Assembly: GCA_005408345.1 (NCBI GenBank)
Contig: SEMN01000262.1
Coordinates: forward strand, 434,001 to 498,000
DNA from: Macquaria australasica
Taxonomy: Eukaryota > Chordata > Actinopteri > Centrarchiformes > Percichthyidae
Reading direction: 5' to 3'
Length of the DNA: 64,000 bases
The notes below the pieces were generated by a model. It was not told the DNA's origin. It did no database searches and was given only the letters and a program-made list of their open reading frames with translations. The translations under genes were made by a program, and so were the position numbers. Positions 1 through 12,800 of this stretch are shown piece after piece. Each line of letters starts with the position of its first letter. Positions within the stretch are counted from its first letter, which is position 1.

Positions 1-749
1 TAAAAATAAAACTCTCAAATTAATCAGTCAAACATAAAGTAACATAGAAACTTAAATAGTCAGCAGGATAAAGTACATAAATATATATTTGTAGCTGAGG
101 TAAAATTAAGAAAGCAGACAACATTGTATTATATACAGTAAATCCTTACCACAAAAAGAATAGTAACATTCAGTACTCTGTCCTAATATTTTAAATGTGC
201 AACAAAACATATTATTTCAATTATTATTTAAACATCTATTGCGATATACATGCGATATATATGACATTTGAACTGTCATTATATTAACACATGGATAAAG
301 AAAAAACATTGCCATGATTTGTTTCCAAACTCTTAAGCTTGTATTAACTTAACCTTAAGGCAAATTTCTCAGTTTCACCAAAGTCAAAAACAAAGCAAAA
401 CAGTAGAGGTCTAAGGTAAGCCAAACCCGACGCTTTTCATTCCTTTTCTAAATTATATCCAAAGATGAAGGCTGAGCCTTGCAGCTCTCTTTACCTCCAG
501 GCTTGTGATTGACAGGGCCATGTGCTGCCCTCCTAGCTGCTGCAGTTCACAGCCTCTGTCAGGGGGGTGGCAAACACACAAGCCAGAGAGCGGCTGGCTG
601 CCCCTCAGCAGCAGGGGGCAGAGTTAGGGTGGTATGGTGGGGTGCACAGGGTCATGGGCTCTGCTGGCACTGGAGCATTGTTGTCAGGTGGACTGCGTCG
701 TGCCATATTCAAAAGGAGACCAGCCTTTCATCTAGCGTGTCCGCGAAGC
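1..749 (-). other. mctp2: mctp2 3' UTR / downstream sequence
   Basis: Sequence downstream of the mctp2 stop. I see no AATAAA or ATTAAA on the minus strand between 749 and 1. The poly(A) site either lies outside the window or uses a variant signal. A short plus-strand open frame over 509-847 is antisense to exon 22 and not convincing. Confidence 0.5.
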
Positions 750-809
750 TTACCTTTTCTTCCTCGTCTGGCTTTGGCTGGTGGGCGCTTTTAGCGCGCT
801 GTGCTGCAC
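750..809 (-). CDS. mctp2: mctp2 last coding exon 22 (C-terminal tail and stop)
   Basis: Encodes [19 protein letters not shown] (residues 1032-1050) then TAA at 750-752, comparable to VQYAELK...RKKRSAL of human MCTP2. Acceptor TTTTTACAG. The stop lies inside AAAAGGTAAGC, a good 5' splice-site match, so a transcript that splices here would gain another C-terminus from an exon outside the window. As read, the protein ends three residues earlier than the human one. Confidence 0.82.
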   Translation of the reverse strand: MQHSALKAPTSQSQTRKKR

Positions 810-3800
810 CTGTAAAAACAAACAGGAGTTTGGTCAGAGGCAGGTAATCCGAGCTCAGTGGAGCGCACGGTAATGGCTCCCCTGAGGAGAGCTGGTGCAG
901 GGGAAAGCGAGGCGGGCTCGCCTGTAATGAATCATTTTTTAAACACAGGAGCAGAGGGGATTAATCACAGGGAGGAAGGATTTGAAGAGTCAAGGGTTCC
1001 GTACCAGTGTACGCCCCCCTCATTCTGCACCACAATCACAATATTAGAAACAGACATCAACTGTTGAGATGACCTGCCAGGCCAGTGAGGGAGTTGCAAA
1101 CTGCATAATCACTCACTGTAAGTTATGTCCCCTAAAGAAAACTTTGTTAAAGCCTGAGAATAGTATAAAGTGAGTGTTGTTTAAGTTAGCAACATCAGTT
1201 GGCGTGTAACTTTCTTCACAGCTTTACAGACCCTTGGTGTGACTTTGATTTCTTCAGGGAAAAACAAGACCTGAAATGTGACATTTGAACTTACAACCTT
1301 GTTTTTTTCCCTGCTAGTTACATGTAGTTACGTGTGGAATTAAGCTCAAGATAGATTTCTTTTTACGGAAAATTCCTTGATGTTCAAATGGATTTCCAAA
1401 ATAATTTATATTGTAGAATCATGTTCTCTTTGACATTCAAAACATTAGATTCAAATGTCCGTTTTTTGTGGGGAGTTTTAGTTTTGTTTTTTTCAAAACT
1501 GCCACCAAAATCTAAAGAGGACTGATCATAGGGTAAACTGAAAAGGAGAAGAGTTGGAATTTGAAAACTTGCTTTTGAAGTATGCTTGCTGAGCTCAAAC
1601 AATACGGTGAATCTGTTGAATAAAGGTAAGAACTCTATGCTAATTAGCTGGTCTCCATTATTAGAATGGGAGATGGATTGTGGGAACAAAGTGACTGCCT
1701 CCTGCATCAGAACATGAAACTGTCCTCAGAACTGACAGATGCTTCTTATTTCAGGACAGACACAGAGTTGTCAGAAGTCCCTGTTTGAGGCAGACTTTGT
1801 AGATGTGCACAGGCACTAATTGCCAAGTCACATTTGCAAGAAAGACAGGAGTCAATTTTCAGCCTTTGTGGTGTTTTTGTGTCCACACCTATCTAAGGAT
1901 TGAAGTTCTAAGTCAACAAAAACAAAATATGTGGTCTATTGTTTTGGGTCTCCTGTGTATATTATGTTAAGGTTATTTTTCACAGTACATAATGAAACAT
2001 ACTTATGATGAATCTTAAGGATGTTTTGTTTTTTATGATTGGAGCTATTTTCAAGATGTAGTTTCTCTTTTAAACCAGGCTAAAAAGTATTGTTTCCATG
2101 AGATTTGAAAGTGAGTCATTTTCAAAGCTCAAACATTGTATCCCAATGGGGAAGAAGACATACAAAGCATTCTGAATCAAAATGTATTCACCACCTTGTT
2201 TTGCCAACTCAGTCAGCCAAATCTCAAACAACACAGGCTCCCTCCAACATCACAGAGAAGTCAGGAATGGCTTGCTGCAGGAGGACATCAAGAGTGCAGC
2301 AGAGAAACAGACTGGGGTGAGAGTGTCTTTCCAGATCCAGACTGTCAGGATTTCTCGCTGAATTCTGTCTGGCGAGTTACCTGGGAGATGAAGGCGCTGT
2401 GTGGCACTTCATTTCCTGGCCGAGCAAAATTCTCAGTCAGAGAACGGCGAGCACCCAGCACCACTTACAACACCCTGACAGCTCTCCTCAGCTCTGTGAT
2501 GTAAATGCAAATGGCATATCAGCCATGGCTAATATGTAATCACATATGGCACCCAGCAAGACGACTGGGGCTCACGACTACATTAATTGACTCTACCACC
2601 CTGAAGTGACTGAGGCCACATCAGAGTTTCTGTGCTGACACAACAGCCTGAGACGTCAGGAGCCCTCTGCCGGCCCTTGGCCAATCACCAACTTTAATGT
2701 CACAGCGCTTCAATCAGACAGACAAAATTGCTAATAACGGACGAGGCTGCAGCTATATGGCTGAGGACAGAACTGAGCATCTCCTCACTCAGGAGCTACG
2801 GCGACTACATGGAGCTGCACTGAGGAATAATTGGGCCAGGGCTGCTTTAAAGGCAAGAGTCCATTAATAATCAAACAAAGCCAGAGGATATATTTCTGCA
2901 ACACTTGGGAATTCTGGTACAGCAAATAATGCAGACATCTTCAGGGAATTCCCTCCCTATCTGTATGTAAAATTGGACCCTTACCTTTTGAACATCAGAA
3001 GGCACCCTCTTGAGGAAATCCAGTATTTCATTATTGTCAATACTATATGGGTTGCGCAGCTTCTTGGTAAATTTGTTAACGCCTGTGAAAACAAGAACAC
3101 ATTAATAAATAAAGGTGTCATACCAACCAGCATATTTTTTAAAACTGTTTTGCAGTGTAAAAAAATAATAATAAAAAGAGTTGTGTAACGCTATCTATGT
3201 ATAGTATAGAGTTCCCACCAGTGTATCAGTAACTGCATTATATGATGCTGTTTCAATTGATCCCTTTCAGCCAAACTGAATTCAAGCCAGACCAATACAA
3301 TGGAGACAAGTATGGATAAAGCAATACTGCATCAATTAAAGCAGATAAATGATAACTGAAAAACAGGCACACGTTCATGTCAACTTTTCCTCACTTTTGT
3401 TTGCTTCAATCCGATCATTTTTAGCACATCTATATTTACTTTGCACATGGCGGCATACCACAGAGGAAAAAAAATATCTCTGGGGTCTTGTAATGGGACC
3501 ATTATATTCACAGCTTGGTACTGCCTGTACCTCAACATGCAGACAAAGAACCTAAGGACTTAAATATGTGCAAGCAACTTGAAAGGCTTGCCTTGCAACC
3601 ACAGAGATGGGGGTTAACTGGGGAGGCAGAGGAGTGTCTCAGACTGTGTGTTTTTTGTTTGATATGATGGTTTTTTGGTATTGATTGTGTTGAAGGCAGT
3701 GTGGAAGTACAGTGGTTGTGGGCTTACAGCTGGAGGAGGAGAGTCTGTTAAGGGCAGCATATCTCCCTGACCACTGAGATGACTGTCTATTCTGTATGAC

Positions 3801-6800
3801 TACAGCAGATAATGAGAGGCTAGACCAGGAGCCTACAGACTGCCCAAGGACATCATGTATTATATACAGCTTGCTACTCTACCTCTGCTTTGTTTTCACA
3901 CAAACCCTAGGCCTCTGCTACATCAGCCCACACTGAGCAGAGCGAACCTCTGTAGCTGTCTGATCTCTGTGTATCTGCAGAGGTGTAGGGATGGCAGAGT
4001 TCTTAAATTACTGTACTTCATTAAATCATGGATTTCCAGTTAGGAACACTAAACAAGAGTTGTGTTTTGCAACAATGGTATGGGTGTTGATTTTTATACA
4101 ATTTGTTATGATGTTTTGGTCATAGTAATGAAGGATCTAGCAAGAAATAGACAGTGGGAGTGTGTAAGCTTTTGGTATTCGCCCAGTACACTTTGTGTAA
4201 GCTTATTTTACAATTTTATTAATTAAATTGTGTCTTTAGATGAAGAACTTACCCCATACTAGCACAATATATCGCAGTGGGATGTAATATAACAGCGCAG
4301 TTGCCACAAACAGCACCAAGCAGGCCAGGCACGACAAGAACGGGACAGACCAGTTGAATATGCTATAAAAGAATAATTGTGTCAGATTAATGTAAAGTTC
4401 TATAAAAGAAAAACTATTAATTTCAAATCAACATACTTTGTAGGATAAATATAAAACGGACAAATTACTTCTTGATTCGCTCTCCGATGTTTGCGATTTC
4501 CTCCAAAATGTTCTGGACAGCCAGCACTACTTCCTGCACCATATGTATTTTATCCATCAAACCCTTTTTTCCGGATTCCTACAAAGGAAACAAAAAAAAT
4601 GCACAGACACTGATGAGGTACACTGTATGTCAATTGTTGGGCAGGGTAGACAAAGACCAGTTTAACTGCTGTGCTATTATGTGTGATTTATCTATTGAAT
4701 GGCCCATAATGAGCAAACACTGTACATCTTCAGACTATGCTTTTGAAGATGAGACAGACTCAGTGCTCAGAAGCTGTTATGTGGATGGCTGAGAGATTTC
4801 AGCTTTTGTCCGCCACATACAATAGAGCTGTTGCACAAGTGCAGCACAATCAAGACTCTCTGGTAGATGAAAAGTACACAAAATGGTCATCTGCAATCAG
4901 GCAGACTAGACGACCTAGACAAGAAGTGCAGGGGCCTCACAACGTAGGAAAGATTCCATTCCAGCAGCCTGCACAGGACACGTTTGAACATGTTTTTACA
5001 AATCTGTCAGGCCAGGCTTGCTAACCTACTCTAATGCTTTCTCTGCACGAGAAAAACACTTTACCCCGCTTAGAACACCAGCTGGATGTCTACTTGTTCC
5101 CTCTTTCACTCATATGATTCTTGTCACAACTAACACCGCGCGTAGACTATTTCTTGCTTTTAATGCACTGACATAATAATGACTCTGGCAAAGTAATAAG
5201 TCAACATGTGATGGGATTGGAGGGTTTGTCCCAAAATGAAATAAATGTGATCACATCAAGGCTGGAAATAACAACGAGCGTGAAGCCTTCCAGAGGCAGG
5301 GGAGTGAGAGATAACACAAGTAACACAAGCTAAAGAGGGCTGAGAAGCCTCACATCAGAAGGAGGAAATAATGACAGGAATGATGACAGAGGGCGGGAGA
5401 GGACGAGTGAGAGGGAGAAGGGGAATGAGAGTGTTGGGGGAGGGCGCTCTGATGGACCCGAACAGGAGGCTTGAGGATGGCTATATGTTTATGTTACAAG
5501 TCAGCCGAAGCCGCAGCCTGTGTGCATTGACAGGATCCAGACAGAATGCCTTTATCAGAGCTTCATGAGGCAGCCCCTGGGAACACACTGTCTGCCAGCA
5601 CAGAGAGACTCCCCACTGTCAGGCCCACTCTTCTCCACGAAAGGCGCAGGAAGAGAGCAATTCCCACACTAGCAGAGCCTCCCCCACTGGGCTCGTATCT
5701 GGAAGGACACTGGAGGCTCAGCACTGTCCAAAAAAGGAAGAACTATCACAAATATGCTTTCTTTGAGATTAACATCTCATGGTCTCATCGTGGGGGAAGA
5801 GTACTATCTGTGTTTCTGCATCATCTTACTCCACTCCACTGCATTGGGGCGCTGAGCAAACCTTCATGTGTGTCCTTTACTCCACATCAGGTGTTAATTG
5901 AGCTCTTTATCCTAAGTTTATTTTGAAAGCGGGGAACACTGTTAGAGTCTGCTAAAAGCCATTACAATCCGTGTCGGTGAGCTCCTGATGGACCCAGAGA
6001 GAAATGATAGCTCACTCGATGTGGAGCCTCATCAGTTAGGCTCACATTCCTTTTCATATTTTCGTTGAAACTTGTTTAAGCGACCAATTACATGATTTAG
6101 GATTCAAATCTAATGAGAGATATGAAGCATTATTTAACTGCAGTGGATACACATGCAAGGTAAATTTAGCTAGAAAATCAGCTCCGGCAGGAAAAAAGAA
6201 AAAACAGACAAATAGATGTACTCTGAAGTATGGATCAAGAGGCAGAGCTCTCATGATTATCATTATTCGTGTACTTTAATATTCTTGAAATCCTCCATCT
6301 CCTTAGCGACCAAAACTGAAGTCCTTCCCACATTAATCATTTGATGACATTCTTTATCTTTATTCAGTTCTCTTTTCAGCATGTACATGAGTGCAGAGAA
6401 AACAAAAATAAATAAAAGATCTCCTTCTGAAATGGAAAAGGATGGGTAAACTGGGGATGGACTAAATGAATCCTAAATGTCCACTGATTAGAAAACCTGT
6501 GTGAAATCATATTCTCATTTCAGATAAAATTGTAAATGCTTCCTTTTAAGGTGCAGTAATGGAGAACCAATTTGATCTCCTGCACAAAGGTAAACATACT
6601 CTCACAGACATGTGGGGTGTTATCAAAGGCTGGAAAAAGCTCATTTAGCATCATTTTAATTAGAATAAACGGTGCCAAATTTGAATTCTCAGACTGAATA
6701 TTTTTCTAGTGACTTTTTTTGATAAACATAAGAAGTGCATCTAAATGAAAAACACCTGTGTTCCTGGCAAATTATCTCATATGGAGCTAAAATGAGCTAA

Positions 6801-9800
6801 CAAACAATTTGCTGGGATGAAACACAAAAAAAGCTCTCAGAGGCTTTAATGTGTTGGTGGGTCTGTGTGCGGTAGCTCTCATAATGCACGCCACAGATCA
6901 TGACATGGGCAGTCTGTCTGACTGGTGTGCTCAAGGAGACCCAGCGGTGACTGTGGACTATCGGGTGAGAGATGGAGTAACCCCCCAACCCAGTCTAGCA
7001 CCCCCCCCTCAACCTCCTCCCCACCCTCCCCCCAACTCCCCTGGGCTAGGCTGTGGGAGTAAGTCAACCCCAGACCAGCACTGCCAGCTGAGGGGCAATG
7101 AAAGGGCTGTTTCATCTTCCCTGTTCATTTCTATTGGAGATCTATGGACTTGTTTTGCCTCTCTGTTTCTTTATGTTATGATTAAATATTGTCTATCTGC
7201 ACAATTGATACCTAAGGCCAAAGGGAAGTCACTTTGCCCACACATAATTTGTAAGCTGTCTCTTTCCCTGAGGACAGATTTGTTCACAGGCAGAGAATCT
7301 GTTCTGTATTATCCTGCTGTAACACTGCCTTGCCTTTCGTCTCTCTTTAACGTCATGCATTCACATTCTTGCTGCTCTGTCTGAGGTTTGAATATTTCCT
7401 TCCTCAAGGGGGAAAAAGGGGGGATAAAAACATATTTGAGTGGTAATCATAACCTTCTCAGAGGGAAAAGCCTTTATTCACATGTAAGAGGAAAGACTAG
7501 GGAAAAAAAGCAAAGGCTTTGAAGTCATCAAATTTAACACTGATCACTCTTTAACCCCAAATATTTTTAAAGAAGACTTTGATAGGAGGTGTAAAGCTAC
7601 ACTGCTTGATCTAGCTGCATGATATCACATTCAAGTGACAGCAAGACCATAACAAGACTTTCAAATAAGCCACTTTAAATTAAAGCTGACAGCTTAAAAC
7701 AAACATGGGTGACTGCTTAATTAGTAAATGAAAGGAGATATTTCATTTCCTCTGAGTGTGAAAGGGCTTAGGGAGGCTCATGGAAAACCTTTCAAAAAGC
7801 TTTAAGAGGCGAAGGCTGAGTTCAGAAACACATGCAACGTATTGAGAGAATCTTAAACCTTTCTAAAGACACTGCCATTTCTACAAACTAAAAAAGTAAA
7901 CATTCCTCTATTATATATTGAGGTTTCAAGGTAATGACAAATGTAATAATCATTCTATGTAGCAATGATATTAAATCCAGTGCATGAAGGTAATCCTGCC
8001 CGATCCAATATTCATAAATACACAGAATTGTCAGTATCACTGCTGTTTGTTTAAGCACCAGTTTGCCTCTTCCTAGCAGTGATAGCAAGTGCCGCTTCCC
8101 ACTTTGTGTGTGCAGACACATCATGCGAGTTTCATCTGTGAATTAGCCCATTCTTTCAGACAGGATTTGGTGGATGTGCCTGTGTTTTTAAAAGAATCTG
8201 GCTTTTTTTTGCAGCCCCAGGTCATCACAACAGAATATATTGAGCGCATTATGGATATGAATCCTGGGCCTAGACACGCAGCACAAGGGTCATTGCTTGG
8301 AGGCTTTGCGTTAGCTCCACACTTCATTGCCATAAAGCAATAATACACATCCCTGTTAACTCTTCCTTCTTTACAGAAAACTGTGGGATGAGAGTAATTG
8401 AATATTATGTGCTGTGGGGAAGTATAATTTTCAGGCTACTTTAAGATTTCCTGTTGTTTTGTTTTTCAAGAGACACTAGAGAGATATATTAATAAACATT
8501 ATCATTTATGATTTCTCACAAACCAGCGAGTGAAAATGACTAATAACCTTTGGGGCAAAGTATAAGTTTACTGCTGTGTTATTGTACTTTGTTCATTTGT
8601 TCTAGTAGTAAAAGGTCATTCTCAACATAACTATCCCGTTTAGACAATGATGATACCAACAAAAAAAAAAATCTGCAGATTTTATCCTCAACAGCTGTGC
8701 AAAATCTAATTGACGGTGCTGTTTAAATTTGATTTATAGATTTTCAAAAGGCTGCAGTATCTTGAAGAGTGACACTGAATACCCAGAGGAACAGAATAAA
8801 GAGCTACATGCTGCAACTGTTTCATAGATGTTGCCCTCATTTGGGATGCATGAAAATATTGCTATTCTTAGTTAGAAAGGAGCTTCTGAGAAGTAACTGT
8901 CATTGTGACTATGCTAATATACCGACTAGAACCTGTATGGCTCTTTGGTAAAATATTTTCTATTTTCTTATAAGCAAGTGTTCATTTGTATAAGAATCAC
9001 AGCTATTTGCTGAACCAGGAATTTGTTTTTTTGACATTGTTATGTGTTTGATTTAACCTTGGTTATTCAGACAGAAATATTAGCAGAAAATCATTTTTAC
9101 ACAAGCCACTGATTAATGTCACTATGACATGTTCAAACATTCAGTGTGAATAAACCTTAAAATATATATTTATATTTACAGTGAAAACTGTGATAACTCT
9201 CCACCAAAACATATTATCCCTTAATATGTTAGCAAGAGACAAGATAAAATACCTTCTCGTCTTCCTCTTCGTCGTCACCCATGCTCATGTTCACCTAAAA
9301 GAAAATAAAGGGTAGAGGGTGATTTCAAACGAACGGGACATGTGGGCACTGGAGCATTTTTAACAAACACCTAGTAATGAAATTTTCTTTGAGTACATTC
9401 ACCCCTATTGGGAGAGGCTTGTTTCCATAGAGACTGCATCACAGGGGTGACCTCACACAAAAGGAGAGGTGAAAGAGGGCCTTCCTCACAAGAGCACTGT
9501 CACACCAAAGCAATCTCATTTCTCCACAACATAAGCACACAGAAAAACAGAAAGTGGAAAAAAAACCACATTTAATTTGGATGCTGTTGCCTAGATCACT
9601 TTATATCAAGTCATCCCTGACCCCAATGTGGTGCACACTGTGACATTGCCTGGGAACAGAGTTGTGTCATTGCCGTCCAGAGGGTCACAGAGGGGTGGCA
9701 GAGTCTCCACACTGGATATGAGGGTGAGCCTGGGCTTTAACATTGCCCAGGGACGGCATCTTTGCCAGCAGCCATAAACACAATCACCGGGCTGGGGATG

Positions 9801-12800
9801 TTGCTTTGGGGAGGGTGTGTGAGCAGGCCAAGCCCCTGGCTGGCCAGTGAGAAGGCTTACAACACAGTGAAATTGGGGGGCAGTCAGAAGTGTGAACAGC
9901 ATTAACCTTCACAGACATGTGTAGGGCAAACATAATTTCCATAACAGTAGATAGAGAGGAGATAGTGGTATGTAGTGGGGAGAACTATAGTCCTGCATTT
10001 ATAGATGTGGTGAGACTATATCAACAGACTATAGGCTATACATACATTTACAGTGATTTAATTTTAGTGGCTTCTTACTGCTTGGTGTTTTATTGGGCCT
10101 CTGGAGACAATGTAGAAACTAGTTTAACCAGCTATAAAATATGTGGAATGCTGCTACAACTGACTGTACTGCATTTTATAGAACAGCTCCTGTACAGTAT
10201 ACATCAGACTGTAAGAGTTGTTAATTGACATAACAGTAAAAGTGCAATTTGCCCAATGTATGCCAAAAGGATTTCATTCCATCAGGGTTTGACCAGAGTT
10301 GGGTTAACATATAGATTGAATTTGCACTGTAACAGCATGCATCTACAGACGTATATGAATGAATACTGAAGAGTTCGGAGTCCTTGTCACTCACTAGGTC
10401 CTGGTTGGAGCTGGCCTTCCCCGCAGTGAGTTGGAAGTAGTGCCAGCCAATGAGCAGAAGCAGGAAGAGGGGCAGCATGAAGAGCTCCCAGTGCCACACC
10501 GTCACAAGGAAGATCTGAGAAGACAGGACATGACAGTATAACGCAAAGCCCATCACACTCTGGCAATAGCAGGGACCCCGCTTTCATATCTCAGCAAGCC
10601 TTCTCCCAAAACAAAATATATAATGGATTTAACCACGTCCTAAATCTCATGAAAAGCACTGCAGACTGTAAAGCCTGTGAGATTTACAGTCGATGGCAAC
10701 AGATTTTACTCTTAGTGGTTTGAAAGTAACAGACATTCAGGGACAACTTTTAATATCTTGAAATCCTATTTATATACACCAATAACACTGCGCTGGCAGA
10801 GTGCCTTACTGCAGAACAGAAAGTATGACATGGATAGGCATGGTATGCTGTCTTTTAACTAGCACATCAAATCCTCTTAGATTCAGAGGCAGCGAGGCTC
10901 TCTGACGAGCCGCATATGGCAACTGGAGAAGCATTTGCAACATTTACCCCCTCCGTGGCGATGATACTGAGAAAAGCCAAGACCCCTGGTAGAAATAAGA
11001 TGGATCACACTGAATGAGTAATCCCTCATAATTCTGTAAAGGAGTGGTGCTAAGCACGTTGCACAACACCCACTGCATTTCACAGCAGAGCACTAATTGG
11101 ACGGCTGCATTTAAACCCATTTAGTGACAGCCTAATGAGTCTGTCTCCAACTGAAATTATCAGGAATGTGTGAGGAGGATCACACCAGCAGGTTGACAGG
11201 GATGAAATAAAAATGTCCCCCACAACAAGTTCAATCTTAAAATCTATTATAATGTGATTATGCACCAATACACCCAACATATGGTCCACTTTTATTTACC
11301 ACAGACATATTTCACAATGTATATTTTTCTCATTCTTTACTTTCAACATTTTTTATAATTAATGCATCCTTTCCAACAGTTAGATTTATCCTACTTTCTT
11401 AACAAGCTTTTTTTTAGAAAGTTTATTTCAAAACGTTGAGCATAACTGCTAAGTTGAACCCACACGATGGTAGCACTGTGCAGTTTAGGCTTGAAGAGCT
11501 GGAGGCTGCTTAGAGTATGAACAATATGTTCGAGTTAAGCCCGAGACAGGATGTGAAGCACTGGGGCCTTCGGGCCTCAATAGCAGGCCTGTAAAAAGCA
11601 GACTGCTCCTGTCATAGCAACCATACAGAGTCCGTGCATGTTGCTCTGGGGGCCAGTCTACCTACTGCCACACCAGGCCTAGGTTCAAACGGCCACCAGG
11701 GAAACGTGAACCATGAGTAATGCAGACAACACTGTGGCCCAACTGCCCTGGGCTTACCCACTCTACTGCTTATTATCCCTCAAAATAACCTGGGAGATGG
11801 TGGGTGAGCCGAAGCGTCACGCAGAAACACAGTGGGATAACCAAGATATAAAGAAATGAACAATATTACTCAATATGTTATTGTTATTTTTTATAAGAGC
11901 TCATTTAAATTACGTATACAGCAGCAAACTAGAGCTGGTGGGGGATAAAAAAAGGTAAACAATGAATATGCATGATGTGCAGAGGTAGCTGCAGTACATC
12001 TCCTCTCTGTTATGAATAACCTACGTCATGTGTTGTCACCTCAGTTCCCATGAGGCGATTCTAAAGCGACGCTTCCCTCACCCCAGAGGAATTCAGCTGG
12101 CTGGTGGACAGGTAGCTTGTCATATTCCCAGTATTCTCATAAAAAAGGAAAAAGAAAAGAGGGGAAAATGTGCCTGGAAACTGACATGAGCCCAGCAGGA
12201 ATGTTGAACCTCCTTGCCCTCACTGCAAAAGCTGCTACATTAACCACTAAAGTCTAATTGCTTGGTCTCTGTCTTCCTGTGCAAGTCAACAGAGGGAGCC
12301 AATTCATTTCCACCCAGGGAGCCGGCAGAGAGAATCTGTCACAGGTATTCATAATCGCCCACTAATGCTAATTTCTGCTCACCGCGTTCTGGCTCAGTGG
12401 ACAAGATAAAAGCCTACAGAAATACAATGCCTAGTGTCTAAACTGAGTGCTTAAATGAGGGTATAAACCAAAACTGTCAGAAATCTCTTCTCAATTCCTC
12501 CCTCATGGTATGTCAGCCCATGTGTTCAGGATTTACATGCTTTTTTAACACTAATAAAAACGATGGAGAGAAACATCTGGGAAAACCTCTCAGATTCCTT
12601 CACTCAGGTGCACAGACTGAGACTTTGCCGTCAGATATCCCACAGTAATGAGCAGAGGCAGGACTATACCTTCCCCTTGTCTCCTTGCATTCTCCTGAGT
12701 TTCTGTGAAATGGAGACAGAACTAATTCCGCACTAAGTGGTTTATGTTTTATTAGCAAGCAGCTGAGTGATTAAAGGACGTGTTGGACAAAGTGCAACCT

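Noticed and set aside
509..847. Plus-strand open frames over the mctp2 last exon
   Set aside because: Antisense shadows of exon 22 and its flanks.
5546..5926. Plus-strand open frame of 126 codons
   Set aside because: Composition changes along its length, no recognisable family and within mctp2 intron 18.
6851..7384. Plus-strand open frame of 177 codons
   Set aside because: It runs through a C-rich block that gives a Pro run, shows no family resemblance and lies in a well-supported mctp2 intron on the other strand.
9917..10228. Plus-strand open frame of 103 codons
   Set aside because: No domain, signal or splice context; AT-rich intron sequence between supported mctp2 exons.
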